Source of the DNA: Artemisia argyi
Lineage: Eukaryota > Streptophyta > Magnoliopsida > Asterales > Asteraceae
Direction of reading: 5' to 3'
NCBI GenBank assembly: GCA_030686995.1
Contig: CM060695.1
Coordinates: 101,150,871 to 101,214,870, forward strand
DNA length: 64,000 nt
Part shown: one piece after another, positions 13,301 to 26,169 of the stretch
Layout: each line of letters starts with the position of its first letter
Position numbering within the stretch: the first letter of the stretch is position 1
Position numbers and translations under genes: made by a program
The notes under the pieces: model-generated
What the model was told of the DNA's origin: nothing
Database searches by the model: none
Seen by the model: the letters and a program-made list of their open reading frames with translations, nothing else

Positions 13301-14558
13301 TTATTACAATAATACTTTTAAACTTTAAATAAAAACAGTTCAAGAGGTATGAATTAAAGAACACGTTTAACGTGTTTCCTGTATCCATTCCCCTTTTAGC
13401 TACATAATATTTTGAGCAGTTTGAGGCAAAAGAAACAAAAGTAGATCTATCTATTTGTAAGTAAATGAGTTGAAATTGCCACCACTGCACCAGATTCAGT
13501 GGGCAGTCACCTAAATAGTGTTTGGGTTGTGCTTCATGACCTTGTACTTAGGTTAGTACATTGCTGAACCAAGTCATTTACAGTGACAGCTTGTATAAAA
13601 AAACATGAAGACTAAGAACACGGTTCTTGTCAAAAGCTAACACTATTATAAAAAAAAACATGTCAGTTCATGGTTCCTTTTCAATAATTTTTTTTTTTTT
13701 TTTTTTTTTACCGACTTTTCAATAATGTTCAGCTCTTCATTGTTATATGTGCAGAGAACTTCATGAAAGGATATCGATTGGTGTTTGATAGGGACAATCT
13801 TACACTCGGATGGTCACGTTCTAAATGTGAGTTCTTTATAAAATTTACATTGGCATGACATTGAATGGAACACTGTCATCTTGGTACCAAAGTTACTCTA
13901 AGCATTTCGTACGACCATTATGCACTAGATGGTTTATTACCAGAAAAATGACAATGTCCTATCAACCATGTTAATTTGACTAACCACGATTAAAGGCCAA
14001 TGAGTCTGACAAAATATTATTCCAAAATGAACTAAAGACACTTCTGTCATATGTTAGTTAGATGTCAGTTTTCCGGCCAAAGTTTTACCAGAAATCTCTA
14101 GATGGAAAAAGGTATGATATGTAATCCAACCAGCCAGGAAACTTTTGTAAAGGGTGGGGTTAAACACTTTGTCCAATTTGCTTATATGTAAATACTTAAG
14201 TGTAGAAATTACATTATCTCATTAATAATCCATTTGTTTGAATAAAATGATTTGTAATCGTGAGACGTGACGTGCATTAGCATTGATATATGAACATCCA
14301 TTTTGGCTAGCGGCTAACATGGTAAAATCTCTTAATCTTGTATATTTAGGTCAACCTCTGAAGGGGGAGGAAACACCTGGAAGTAATGCCAGCTCACCAA
14401 TTTCACTGCCAACAACTGAACAACAAAAACCTCCTAATGTGAATGCAGTTGCCCCTGCTTTTGCTGGAAGGACTCCAAATTCATCAGCCAACTCTATAAT
14501 GTCATATGCATCTTTGTTACTGCCTCTTCTGTTACTATTTCATCAACTCAGGTGTTAA
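7364..14558 (+). CDS. Aspartic protease (A1 family, At5g10080-like), 10 exons, ~485 aa
   Basis: Predicted exons: 7364-7578, 8601-8718, 9906-10147, 10611-10838, 11388-11526, 11604-11674, 11753-11852, 13002-13065, 13755-13826, 14350-14558. All use GT-AG and keep phase. The order is signal peptide (about residues 1-27), short pro-region, catalytic Asp in LDTGSDLLW (about D92), Cys-rich segment CDCVQCAPLS, GVLGLGLG, NSFSLCF, second catalytic Asp in QIDTGTSFTLLP (about D295), then MKGYRLVFDRDNLTLGWSRS and a Pro/Ser linker. A hydrophobic C-terminal tail after small residues suggests a GPI anchor. The product is a secretory-pathway, probably cell-surface endopeptidase. Oddities: the pro-region is some 20 residues shorter than usual, and the exon 2/3 junction is ambiguous. 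The strong donor after CAPLS removes a following VRYYG that resembles the family. Introns hold A/T runs and a MITE. Confidence 0.88.
7918..8240. mobile_element. hAT-like foldback MITE in intron 1 of the protease gene
   Basis: Starts GGGTGTTTCCGCTTATG. The inverted end GAAGCAAACACCCCC lies at 8146-8160, and a second similar end (AGCTAACACCCCCT) lies at 8227-8240. GCTTATGTTTCATAAGCTCA recurs in both orientations, so most of it folds on itself. The ends look hAT-like; no clean 8-bp duplication was found. Confidence 0.55.
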
Positions 14559-16265
14559 ATATCACTCCTTTTTTTAGCTTTTAGGAGTTGAATGGTAGTT
14601 GCCTAGGTCAGTTGCTGTGTTATCCTGTGTCTTTAATATTATGGTACAAGTAATATGTGTTTTGTATGGGTTACAAACTCAATACTTCACGTAAATAGAT
14701 GAGGGATGATGTTGATCCAGTATCAAGTGTTTTATATGCATTGCATATTGGTACGAGAGACAGACTGGTATCCCGGTTTTTGGATGGTTAGGCCTGCCGA
14801 AGAAGTCTCTTGTTGTGTATGTGTGTCCGTATGTTGTTAAATACATGGATTGTGTCTGCACTTTCAAAGTTGTAAGGATTTTTCCCTGCAATTTGGTTAA
14901 AGCACGGGACGACAAATTGAAGAAAAATTGTGTGACTTATAATCAATTCAAGAACATTGAAAATATATGGATCTAAACTATTGATTCAAAGAAGAAAATA
15001 TAAATTTGTATTTTATTAAATCCCCCCAATTTAAATCAACATTGCAAATATACCAAGTGTTCTGGTTCAATTCAACGTGACCCTTAAAAGAGAGATTCAT
15101 TTTTTTTAGAAAGGCTTAAAAGAGATATTCATTGTCACTTGAACTTATTTTGACGTGTTATACATATTGGTCCATTTGCTAATTTCAATCGTTTGTAATC
15201 TCTACTACTTATTATAATAATGCAACTATTTTAATTTTTTAAATAATGTTTAATGCTTAAACTTTTACCATTTTTTGTTTCTAACCTATGAAATTTTTTT
15301 TCGTAAGGACTACAAATTGAACCCGTAAGTTTTGCATAAAAGGTCAAACCAGAATCATGATTTCGCAAATATAATTATTTGCCGCTATATGCCGTCGCCT
15401 TGCGCTGGTATTCGTCTGGTATGTTAAAAAAGAAGAATGATGCGACAAATATTCGATTCAAAAACCGCTGCCAACTTCACCTTATATCAATGTTTTGATG
15501 GTCGAACCGGTAAACAACTTGTTCTCGGTTCAACTGTTTGGACCAAACTAGTGCCAGCTACCAGTTTCATCAGAGAGTTCCAGCATCTAGCCAGCACTTC
15601 CGCATCCAACAATTAAACGAAAAAATGCGATTAAATTAAACTTATTCTAGCATTCAAAATATTGTTTTTGGGAAGAATATGCGCCAATCCAAACATGTTA
15701 ACGGAAGTTGTCTAAGAGTCTAGAGGACTGTGGGAAACATTATGCCTAAGGAGGCCAGGTTTCACCAGTTAGCTTGCATTGAGTTGCAAGCGGTTCTGTC
15801 TGGATGTTGAAAGTTGAAACACTGCTTTCCACATACGTTTTACTTTAAGGACAAGGTTATGCAACATGTTTTCGTCAAACTTCCAAGAATATGAAAACTA
15901 ACTTCAAGATTATGGAGCTCTTGCCAAAAAAGAAACAATCAAAGAAACATTAGCAATGTTTCATGTCAATCGGGTTCCCAGCTCATCATCTGCTTATTAA
16001 ATGGACACATGTGCCTCAACTATATGTAGTATAGATATCAAGGATCAATGGTATAACGATCAAGTTCTATAATAAAGTACATGATTGGTTTACAAATTAC
16101 AAGACTTTGAAGAAATGACAGGTATTGTATCAAAGCTTATTGCTATTTGAGTTGCCAACATCAATCCATTTTGGAATTATATCTCAAATTGGTTACATTC
16201 GCTAAAAGGCTACACACTGACACGTACAACCTGCTTATTCTTTTACGCATGTGGTAACTGCATTG

Positions 16266-16305
<40 letters not shown>

Positions 16306-17003
16306 TAAGAACCATATCCCCAAATGAATGGTTCCCTTTACGTATCGAAGGATTCTTTTAGCCTCATTGAGGTGCCTCTCAGTAGGTTTAGACTGATAAC
16401 GTGAGCACATATAAACAGCAAAAACAATATATCTTTACTTTGAATTTGAAAAATAAAATAAAAGAAAATAAATGTTAGCAGGTCAATCCAACCAAACCGT
16501 TTCTTGAAATGTACCAAAATGACATATTACCCAACCCGCCTAACGTGGCACCTTTTCATTGCCATCTTGCCCTTTTAAACCTTGTTAGAGCATACTTGTC
16601 TTTCTATACACTGACTTCTGTTGTTAAAACAGCTACTTTCAACTTCAAGTTTGCCACTTGTGAGTTTAGTTCAACTGTGGGGAGGGGAAACGATGTGCGA
16701 CTCCAATAGAAGGCATAAGGACATATAGGATGAACAGGTAGGAAACAAAACATACTATATAAATGAAGCTCAAATATACTAAATCAGAAGATTACATTTA
16801 TTTCGGAACAAGGGAAGTAATACATATAGTTACGAACACCAACAATAAAATATCTAGAAACATTATAGCTAGAAAGTAAAGTCGCCAAATACAGGAAAGG
16901 ATTGCCTCTACTAAACCTAAAGCACTACTGAACTAAATTTCTTACCTGCACAAGTTTATTAGGATAACTATCACAACTTGTACAATAATGGTACATAAGA
17001 AGA
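14559..17003. other. Intergenic, nothing assigned
   Basis: Contains the likely 3' UTR of the protease (first few hundred bases) and, at the right end, that of the convergent minus-strand gene. A T run lies at 16267-16304. Short reading frames here show no domain or codon pattern I recognise. Confidence 0.5.
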
Positions 17004-20000
17004 CTACTTTTTCTCTGAATCAGTCTTGCAATTATCTCTCAGTTCTTTGAGGGTAGATAAACTAGTTTCCTGCCAAATGAAGGTCAAAAAATGAGAATTA
17101 AAAGACTATATGCAACATATGTCTTCCATCTTGTGATACAAAACAACGATTTCGAACTTGGGATTTTTTTTTTTTTTTTTTTTTTTTTGGAAAAACTATC
17201 TGGTCCAGGGTCCACTCGAAAAGTAATAAAAATAAGATATAAATTATTAAATAGATACATTTAACAGTAGAGTAACCTAAAAATATGTCAATTGTACAAT
17301 GGACTAGACAGATACATTTTCCATTTGAATTGTGAGGTTTCTTATATGGGCAAGTAACTTATGCATGTTTAGTGTTTACCCAATCACTAATTACACAAGA
17401 GTGAAGCTTACTTCAAAAGTTTGACTTACAGTTCTATCAAACTATTCAGCAAAATATATAATGTCATCAATTGTTGGAAGTATTTTTGCTTAATACGCAG
17501 TATCAAGGATACGTGATGGTAATACTACAAACTTCAGGGGTGCTTGGATTTGTGTTCCAATATTAACTGTTTCAACTCAAGTTTCAATATTCGATTTTGT
17601 TTTTAGAACGGCAACTAACTATCTCACAATAATATACAACTACAAACTATCTCACATGTCCTAAGCAGGACTTGAACCCGCAACCATTTGATTGGGGAGC
17701 TTCTCACACAACAAGGGGTACCACTGGGACACAAGCCCTTTGGTTTTCAATAATCGATATTTTGGGTTTGGATAGATACATGATGATTCAGAATGCCCTA
17801 TTATTTCAAATTTGGATAATCAGATGCAATGCAACAAATGACACTGATTATTTGAAGGTAAACGAACCACTTACTTACTCTTTCTTTGACCCTAATGTGA
17901 AAGTTTTATTCCTATTAACAATTCTCTTTATTCACAAAAATGTCTAGTTTGATCACTTTATCTATTATTCTATTACTCTGTACTTTCTTCAATATCTCAT
18001 TATTAGAGCTTAAAATAGCATACGCACATCTGAACATATATCTCGCAGAGTGTTTTGTTAAAGCTTATTATCTATTATTCAATATCACATGATCAATTCC
18101 AAAATGCACATCAAGGCACTTAACTTAGTTCTTTAGTCTTTACATATGCAATGAAGATAAGTCAATTGGTGGCTTGGTGCCTATAGATACATGTTACATA
18201 GGTTACTAGGTTCAGGTCAATATCAAACTCCACACTTAACACATATTTTGTCTCATAATCATGGTTATAAAACTTGCTAGGCTGCACTCGATCAGTCAGC
18301 TACCTTGTATCGAGTAATCGGGGAGTACTCAGGATTGGAAATTATACATATAGATCTCGAAATTACATGTATGAGTGTATGACATGTTCATAGGACCATA
18401 AAATTGTTCATCGAACCCTAAAAATATGTTCAGAGACATTGACACGATTGTTTAATTACTTCAAACCGAGTTTAATCAAGTTTTGATTTTTTTTACCAAA
18501 CCCTTTTTTTTGGCTGACTCGGCTCAACTACCTCGGTACTAACCCTGTAGTAAGTAATCGCCGATTATTGGCCATGTAATCCGAGTTTTACAACACTGCT
18601 CACAATTGTTATGTATGTAGTATTTGTTGGCAATTTTCTGATCATTGTGTATTTGTCTGTATTGCTTGCACTTAAACCCGTCACCAAACCCGAACACATG
18701 GAAGAATTATTTTACCCAATATCTGCGACGAAAGCCGCCAACCCAAACCCGACTCAACTGTATCGATTTCGGCATCCCTGTTGGATACCAGAGGAGCACG
18801 GGTGCAGATATTGTAAACAGGTCCGCGTATACAGTATACTAATACCCGCTCCGAACCCAACCTGACCCATTGCCATCCCAATCTATGAGCACTGGGAGAC
18901 TTGAAAAACATTTTGGTGAGCTTATGCATCTTCTTTAGTACTTCACTTTATTATATATCCATAATTACATGCATTAAGCATTTAGGTGAGCCGCATTTAC
19001 TTTTTCTCTACTTGTAATCTGGATGATTCCCATAGAAAGGCAAATGAAAGCAAGCCAAGAAGCATTTGTTAGGTTTACTTCAGGAATAGTTGTTGCTTCC
19101 CCTTTAATGTTAATAAATTGGTACTTGGTAGAACTTTTGTAATTTACTATTGTTGTTGACTTTGTGGGAAGCATAATGGTTTGTGGATATTAATCGTTAC
19201 TAGTGGCTGATTTCAGGCTCTACTTTGATTGCAAAAGGTCAGCTGGATCACCCCACTCTTATAGTCTCATTACCAACCAAAAGTACACTTTATGTCTAGC
19301 TTATAAGGTAATGCAAATCTGGTTAGGATTGAGATCCTCTAATGTTGATTTTAACATGACTAGTCATGTTGTCTCACATAAAAATTAGCGGGTCCCTTAT
19401 TTTAAATTCAAAGTGGGTCATCTTATAGGGACCAATTTCTCTTATGTGAGACAACATGACTAATCATGTTGAACAACATTAGAGGATCTCTATCCCAACA
19501 GATATGTTGCATCCCAGGTAGAGTATAGTTTTGTTTCTGAAGGTATTCAAACTGATATTTGGGTCCTTATCCATCAAAACAACCCATCGTTTTAAATACT
19601 TGTGAGCATTCGTAGTGATACTTTCTAGTGACATGAATTTACTTATGTGCTGAAGTTTTTTTATCAGTAAACATGTGCTTATATGCAAAATCACATGGCT
19701 TGAAACCTAAAACTCCTTGCAATGATACAAAAATGAACATTTTTCGGATGATAAGCATGTTTAAAATTTAACATAAGTCCTTGATACACCATAATGCTTA
19801 TACACTCCATAGTCCATACCAAAATGCGATTGTTTAAAAATGAAGATGAATAGATATAAAGCTCACGAAGCCTTTATTGATTCATCTAAGTTTACAACTG
19901 GACATTAAGGTCAGGTCTGAGCTATGTTATGTAAGACTATCAGCCAATGTTCCTAGTTCTACATAAATGCATGATAGACACATAGTTCGGCAATCAAACG

Positions 20001-21373
20001 CGTGGCACGCACACGTGTTACCAAGTGAAACAGATTATCAACACAGGCACTCAGCATAAATACTTCTTCTAACACTAATAAGGAAAAAGATTATATCTTT
20101 TACTAATTGGAATAAGGCCATCAAATACACTGTATGCCCATATAGATCAAAACATACAACCTGTAAGGCATCTACACCTAAGGAGATTCAGAGACCTCAA
20201 TCACGAGAAACTTTGTATAAGTTGTAACCAGTAGTTATTTGTTTAGAAATTATTGAGTATGTAATGAGTCCTGTATATTTCATGTAGTACTTAATAATCA
20301 TGTCAAAGTAACCCTGCACCTCTTCACGTTTAGAAATTTTCAAAGCATGGTGTATGTACTTGCCAAAAATCTTTCGTTATTTCTTCTTTCCTAACCCGTC
20401 CAGATTTTCACAGTTGGACAATAAAACTGTACCTAGATTTAAAATATGAAATAAAACCATCCTAACTATAATCATTAAAGAAAATAAAAATAAGAAAAGC
20501 AAGTGGATTCGCTTACTAGTTGGCTGCCTTCACGAACAAATATATCCTCCATATGAAGAAAAAGTGACTTCCAGCGACCCGTGAGATCTGATTCCAAGTT
20601 TGAGCTGAAGTCTCTTACCCCATTCCTGCTGTTTTGGTGGACCAAAATGGCTGCGTCCTTCTGACTCTTTTTTATCGCTACGCACAAAAGTAAATGCACA
20701 GATTAGAAACCGGTAACCAAAACATTTACGGGACTAGAAATCACAGGCTAACTCACCAGCTATTCGGCCTTTGGTATCCTGGTAGAGTAGATCTGACCAT
20801 AGGTAAGCAGCTGATTCACACAAAAGAAGAATCAGATAATCGAGATACTCAACAAATGCCTAAGGATATAACTTTATGCATACCTTTGATGCAAAAAGAG
20901 CAGGGACATTCTTTGATCATGTCCATACACATGCTGGAGACACCATCACCCCCCTTCTGTCCAACGCATTTCTCAAATCCGCACCTCGACTCCTGCGACT
21001 CCGGGAATCTTGACAAGTCATCGAGACAATACTCGTCGCCACCTTCCACACCCAGACTATTCTCCGCCTTTTCTTTCGACCCATCTTCCGGCACAACGAC
21101 CAAACCACTTTTCTCACCACCTTGTTCAACTTCCACTATCCCATCATTCTCCGATAAGCTAACGGGCGTCAAATCATCTTCAATTAAAGACTCGGCAACA
21201 CTTGTCTTCGAATGCGGCTTTAAAACAAACTCTTTTCGAAAGGTCTCTTTTTTGGCCAACAGGCAGGATTCATCTTTGTTAAAACCATCAATTGAGGAAA
21301 ACCCTCTTTTTTTCCCAATTTGATTCGTAACATCGCCTAACGCGGTTCGAACCTGATCCGAAGTTTCACTCAT
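17004..21373 (-). CDS. Plant-specific protein of unknown function, 4 exons, 256 aa
   Basis: Minus-strand exons: 21373-20884, 20810-20757, 20677-20517 and 17069-17004, all GT-AG with consistent phase, ending in TAG. The N-terminal 150 residues are acidic and low-complexity (MSETSDQVRTALGDVTNQIG at the start). The conserved part is DMIKECPCSFCIK joined to AAYLWSDLLYQDTKGRIA, then KKSQKDAAILV, LTGRWKSLFLHMEDIFVREG and a final ETSLSTLKELRDNC. This resembles an uncharacterised plant family; no enzymatic motif is visible. The CPCSFC cluster could bind metal (inference). Exon 2 is only 54 nt, and the last intron is 3.4 kb and carries repeats. It converges with the protease gene about 2.4 kb away. 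Codon phase across all three junctions argues for an intact gene. Confidence 0.8.
17600..17740 (-). mobile_element. tRNA-derived SINE-like remnant in the long intron
   Basis: On the minus strand GTCCCAGTGGTACC resembles a pol III A box, and GGTTGCGGGTTCAAGTCC, about 40 bp downstream, resembles the B box (consensus GGTTCGANTCC). A tRNA-like head with no tRNA fold suggests an old SINE. Its 3' end and target duplication are not clear. Confidence 0.45.
19325..19496. mobile_element. Foldback MITE in the long intron
   Basis: Arms of about 60 bp. The left has AGGATTGAGATCCTCTAATG and TAACATGACTAGTCATGTTG; the right has the inverse, ending ACATTAGAGGATCTCTATCC. It could form a long hairpin in the pre-mRNA of the 256-aa gene. 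Family unassigned. Confidence 0.65.
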
Positions 21374-21623
21374 AGTTGATTACTGAAAACTAAGAAACTT
21401 GAAAGTTTGTTGGATTGGTAAAGACTGTTGAATTGAATAAGGGGATCTGATTAATTGAGATATTATCGAGTATGAAAATTAGGGTTTGTTTTGGAGGGAT
21501 GATTTTCTAAAATTGAATTGTTAGAGGCGGGAAAACTGGAATAAGGGGTTTTTGATTTTAGAAGCGCGCGTGTTTAAATTGAGTTTGAAACAAAATGTAT
21601 CTATATTAGCTCTTCTAATTAGA

Positions 21624-22608
21624 TTGTCAACATAAGGATCCTACCTAGGATTGTTTTTGCTTTTGCAAGATCGTAATCGTATGATTGGATCGCGATCGTA
21701 AGATCTTATAAAAATGTATATATTTTTGTATAGGGCTTGTAGTTTTATATTTCTATATAATATTTTATATGATAAATGAATCTAAATAGATGATAAAAGA
21801 AAATTTTATATGTTCAAGTACTGTAGTAGTAGAATATTAGATATATTGCAATGTTCACTTGCACAAAGTTACTACGTACGTGCACCTATTTCTTATTCAA
21901 TGTTTTTTATTATAGGTTTTTCGTGATAATATTTAAATTAATGCAAAAATATAGTGTTAATTTATTGGTACATGATTCTGTGAATTTTTTTTTTATTATA
22001 GTATATAGATTAATACAAAAAGATAAATAGATTGTATCTAAAAATGAAACGACATAATTTATAATAGAGGGCAACATAATATTTTTTTTCTTGATAATCA
22101 AATAAATTAAATTAGTATATTCTGATAATATTACTGAAATTTTTTAATATATAATTCATGGTTTTATATGAAACATAAAATAAATTATGAACAAAATTGG
22201 GTCAAGTATTTAGATGGTTTACTACAAGAACAAGCTTATGACATGTTACAAAACACGAAATCGGTTTTCATAATAAACCCAAAAAGACAAATTTAAACTA
22301 TTTCTAAATAGTTCATAAAAGCGTAATGATTTCACACTCATTTATCTTGCAAAAGACAATCAATTAACAACATCAAAATGGTAGTTTTCATGAAGAATTC
22401 ATAGTTATTGGGCTTTAAGACATGGACTTATGCATAATAAGTCAATATAGCAAAAAAAATAACATAGGCGATCCTACGATCTTACGATCCTACGTGCGAT
22501 CCTACGATCCTGATACGATCCTACTTGAATTACGATCTTGTTAAGATCCTGATCGTTTTTTGTGTGTAGGATCGTACAATCCTACGATCAGGATCGTGAT
22601 TTTGACAA
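21624..22608. mobile_element. ~1-kb TIR element rich in GATCCTACGATC words
   Basis: Left end TTGTCAACATAAGGATCC and right end GGATCGTGATTTTGACAA are inverted. Both subterminal regions repeat GATCGTAGGATC-type words (21640-21705, 22465-22600). The middle is about 85% A/T with no ORF. It looks like a non-autonomous MULE or similar; no target duplication seen. Confidence 0.6.
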
Positions 22609-22649
22609 CTATGCTTCTAATCATTTAACTCTTACTTGCCTTTTTAAAA

Positions 22650-23004
22650 TGAGAAAATTCCGAAACTAGACCAGTCGCTCAACTTTTATACTTTCTCTAG
22701 ACCAAAAAAAGTGTTCTTCCCAAACTAGACCGAGCGACTTGCGACTTTTTTACTTTTAATTAGAAATCACCAAGTGGCACAAAAAGTAAGCGATTTTTTT
22801 TTACTTTTTGTACTTTTTGTACCTAAATTAAGTGACTTTTGTATTTTTTGTACTTTTAAGCGACTTTTTTTTGTCACTTGTTGACTTCTTATCAAAAGTA
22901 AAAAAAAAAATCGCAGGTCGCTCGGTCTAGTTTGGGAAGAGCACTTTTTTTTGTCTAGAGAATGTATAAAAGTTGAACGACTTATCTAGTCTCGGAATTT
23001 TCTC
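22650..23004. mobile_element. 355-bp TIR element with 8-bp TTTTAAAA target duplication
   Basis: TTTTAAAA flanks it at 22642-22649 and 23005-23012. The inverted ends start GAGAAAATTCCGAAACTAG and stay alike for about 100 bp (TCAACTTTTATAC, TCTAGACCAAAAAAAGTG, CCCAAACTAGACCGAGCGAC). The centre repeats AGCGACTTTTTT and TTTTTGTACTTTTTG. An 8-bp duplication points to hAT, although the palindromic AT-rich target weakens this. Confidence 0.7.
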
Positions 23005-23012
23005 TTTTAAAA

Positions 23013-23754
23013 TTTAATTCTTAAAATAGTAAGGGCCCGTTTGGTTTAAAGAAATAGAATAATTAATTATTATTTTAAAATATCGTATTTTATAAATTGT
23101 TTTGAGTTAAAATACAATACTTTTGAATAAAAAATAAAAACCGGCCCACATGTCACATTTATTTGTGGCTGGCAACTTTTGACAAGGGTAAACTGCAAAA
23201 AATGTCCCTTAACTTTGTCGATTTTACGAAAGTTGTCTTCATACAAGAATTTTAGCAAAAAGTGACCCTGAGAAGGTTTCCTTAGGCAAAAAGTGTCCTT
23301 GAGGATGACGTTTGTTTGCAAAAATGGTTTTTTGCCTAACGATCGTTAGCGAAGCCTGTTTGTCAGTCCTCACGTGCGTTGCACATGAGGGTATTTTCGT
23401 CATTTCAACTTTCCTGCCTGCATGACAAAACTCTTCCCACCCAGGCACGATAATCGACGAGGACATTGTTTGCTAATCAAATGATACGTGTAGGACAGAT
23501 TAAGACGACCAAATCATACACACAAATGATTCGAACTCCTTTGTTTCAACACTCACCCACAAAACAATACCATGGTAGTGTTATCTCCAGTTTAGCAGAT
23601 TCGAACTCCCTTGTTTCCAGAATATGAGCTTCATGCTATTTACAATAAGTTGTCATTTATTTTTATTATTCGAACATGCATTTGTACTACATTGTATGAT
23701 ATGTCATGGTTTTCATACTTATAATTTGTTATTTGTTTTCCTAATTAACCAGAG
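23013..23754. other. Non-coding repeat relics
   Basis: 23035-23060 (GGGCCCGTTTGGTTTAAAG) looks like a hAT-type terminus. 23190-23330 repeats GCAAAAAGTGTCCTTGAGG-style phrases, and 23340-23400 has a GC-richer part. No ORF or complete element resolved. Confidence 0.4.
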
Positions 23755-25074
23755 TTGAATGGTACACTATTCACTCTGAAAATTCACCACAAAGGGCTCT
23801 TCACATATCCACCAAACCGAAAATATTTGTTTGGAGATATAGCGTATGTTGACCTGATTGATGTTAACCATTTCCGCATTGAGGAGTATGTTGGAATGTT
23901 AGAAGCACTAGGATTAGGGGATAGGCTGTTCTCACACTGAAAAATCTTTGGATGATGGGTTGGTCCCATTGATGAGTGTGGAAGATGTCATGCAACTATT
24001 TAAGTACGTGCCTCGTTTTAAGGAAATAGAGGTTTATATTGAATAAGGTATTTCATCAGTCGAGGAGTATTCGTTGTACATGAGGAAGAGTCGTGGTAAG
24101 GGTGTTGTGATTGAAGATATAGAGGATGATGATGTAGTTAAGCAGGATGGTGAGTTGTTTTTGCTAGAGTGGCATGGTGCTACTGAAATAGGAAAGGAGG
24201 GGAAACAGGGTGATACTTTAACTCATGCTTCATCTAGTAGGGCTGGAAGCAGGGATGATGAGAATTTTTTTATCTCAGAACTGGATGATGATGAGCTTGT
24301 TATTCCAACCCCATGGTCTGATGAATGGAAGAACAAAATAAGGGCAAGAAGGTTGAGTGGTGAGTACGAGTTCAGAAACCTCATGTTCGAATTGGATTTC
24401 TTTATAAACTATGATGAAATCAAGGAGAAGCGAAGCAAAGAGACCGAGGCGAGTAAGAAAAAGGGTGTGGCAGATGTGAATCAAAGTACTGACAAAGAAA
24501 AAGAGAAATTTAGTAAAGAGGATGTTGGAAAGGGTATGGGTGAACCTGAATTTCAACATGTTTTGGAAGGTGAGGTGGAAGTGGATGGTGAGTTATACCA
24601 CGTACAAATTGACAAGCGTGTTCTAGATGAAATTGAAAATCAAACTATGGATGATCAACCATGTTATGGACATATTGAGAGGCAGAAATTGATTCCTTGA
24701 TGCAAGAGGCAACAAATGATTTGTTGGAGATAGTCAAAGAGGATGATTTCGACCACAAAGAAATTGTAGTTGATTGGCTGGATGATCAACCAGCCTATGT
24801 CATCCAGATATTTTGTTTGCTGAGTTAGATTTATGTTATTCAAAATATGCCAATTCTTCAAAATGAAGTCAGAGATGAAGTTGTAGTAGTTGTTGATGAA
24901 GGTCCAACAGCAGAAGTTGAAGATAGTTTGGAAAGGGCAGACATGGACGCGCCAGCTACAATGGATTCACCTACCAATGTGACCTCTCGTATACAAAAGA
25001 AGAGAAGAAAGTTGGATCCAACTGACAAGGATGACAAGCCAATAGAATTAGATGAGGAGGTTGATTCCAAATGA
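23755..25074 (+). pseudogene. PB1-like-domain protein (MULE transposase N-terminal type), broken
   Basis: Opens with LFTLKIHHKGLFTYPPNRKY, then AYVDLIDVNHFRIEEY and, after a one-base shift near 23937, MSVEDVMQLFKYVPRFKEI. This order fits the PB1-like N-terminal domain of plant MuDR-type proteins. An in-frame TAA follows (about 24044), then a 208-codon acidic segment (24074-24700) and a further piece to 25074 ending in a basic/acidic tail (QKKRRKLDPTDKDDK). No transposase catalytic core, SWIM or zinc-knuckle region follows. Several breaks make it non-functional as a whole. Confidence 0.6.
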
Positions 25075-25496
25075 GGAGATAATGATCAAGGTCAGCACAA
25101 GGAAATGGTGAAGGTTGTTCTATTTATTTTGTTTATCTTAAGCCATGGGATGGATTGTTTTGGAACAATATAGTTTATGTAGGTCGAATAACATTTTAAT
25201 GTTGTGTCTAGTGGTAGTTTGTGCCACATGTATGTTTATGAACATGTTTATGTATTGTTGATCGATGTTATGTACTAGCAGCATTGATATTTCTTCTAGC
25301 AGCACAACATACAAGTGAGAAGTTTAGGGTTTTACTTACATGCAAATTATGTCCCTTGACTTAAGTATCTGGTTTGAATAAAATGGGCCATATCACGTGC
25401 CAAAGATCCGTTATCTTAACATTTAGCTTCTTCCCCAATTCAAACACTCATCCAAACACATACCTAATAAACACTAAAATAAGTCATTCATTCGAA

Positions 25497-26001
25497 ATGG
25501 CTTCATCGTCATCTTCGGTTCGAAGTCTTCGTTCTCCACCACCTACCCATTGCGAGCATGAGGAACCCATTATTGAACAAACATCACGAACCATCTATCA
25601 TCCTTTAAGGAGTTTTCTAGGCTGCATAAATTATTATAATGTAAGTGATCTTTACTTTGTTTATCAATCGGGTATATGCTAATACGTCTAAACATGTAGG
25701 GTTCAAAATGCGGCACCTTTTATTGGCTTGATCTTGAATTGCCTAGTGCCTACTACAAAAGAGAAGTCCACAAGTTGATTCAAGTGGAAAAATGATTGGA
25801 AATAGACAAATGTAGTTTGAATGAAAAAATAAGAGACTTGCAAAGGGAATTTGACTATTAGAAGTCTTATTTGCAAAATCAAGTCTTACTTCTACAAATG
25901 GAATTGAAAAAAGCAAATCCGAGCTACTGGTTTTATAGGAAATGTGTTGTTGTAATGGCTCTGGTTGTTGCTTTTATGTTGTTTGAAGGAAAGTTGGTGT
26001 A
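25497..26001 (+). pseudogene. GRF-type zinc-finger protein, broken, 2 exons
   Basis: Exon 1 (25497-25640) starts MASSSSSVRSLRSPPP and contains CEHEEPIIEQTSR and RSFLGCINYY. Exon 2 (from 25700) continues GSKCGTFYWLDLELPSAYYK, then coiled-coil-like and C-terminal hydrophobic residues (VVVMALVVAFMLF). The Cys spacing and GC...Y...C..F.W.D pattern are those of GRF zinc fingers, with a first Cys pair altered. Stops after QVEK (about 25794) and after EFDY break it. A clean GTAAGT donor and TAG acceptor survive. Confidence 0.65.
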
Positions 26002-26169
26002 GAAGTCAGGATGTAATCTTGTAATGTAGAAGTAGAATTGTGCAACGTGTAATGTAATTGACTTTTGTTATTCACTATTAGCTCTATGAATAGAGCTCTG
26101 TATTCGCATTTCTAAGTTAATGAAGTTATGTAACAACCTTTTTTTATTGAATGTTAGCTCTATGAATAC

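Noticed and set aside
18180..18240. Second possible SINE (GGTTCAGGTC like a B box)
   Set aside because: No A box at the right spacing, no tail and no target duplication.
20694..21323. Plus-strand frame of 209 codons
   Set aside because: Antisense to exon 1 of the 256-aa gene; the minus strand has consistent splicing and recognisable conserved segments.
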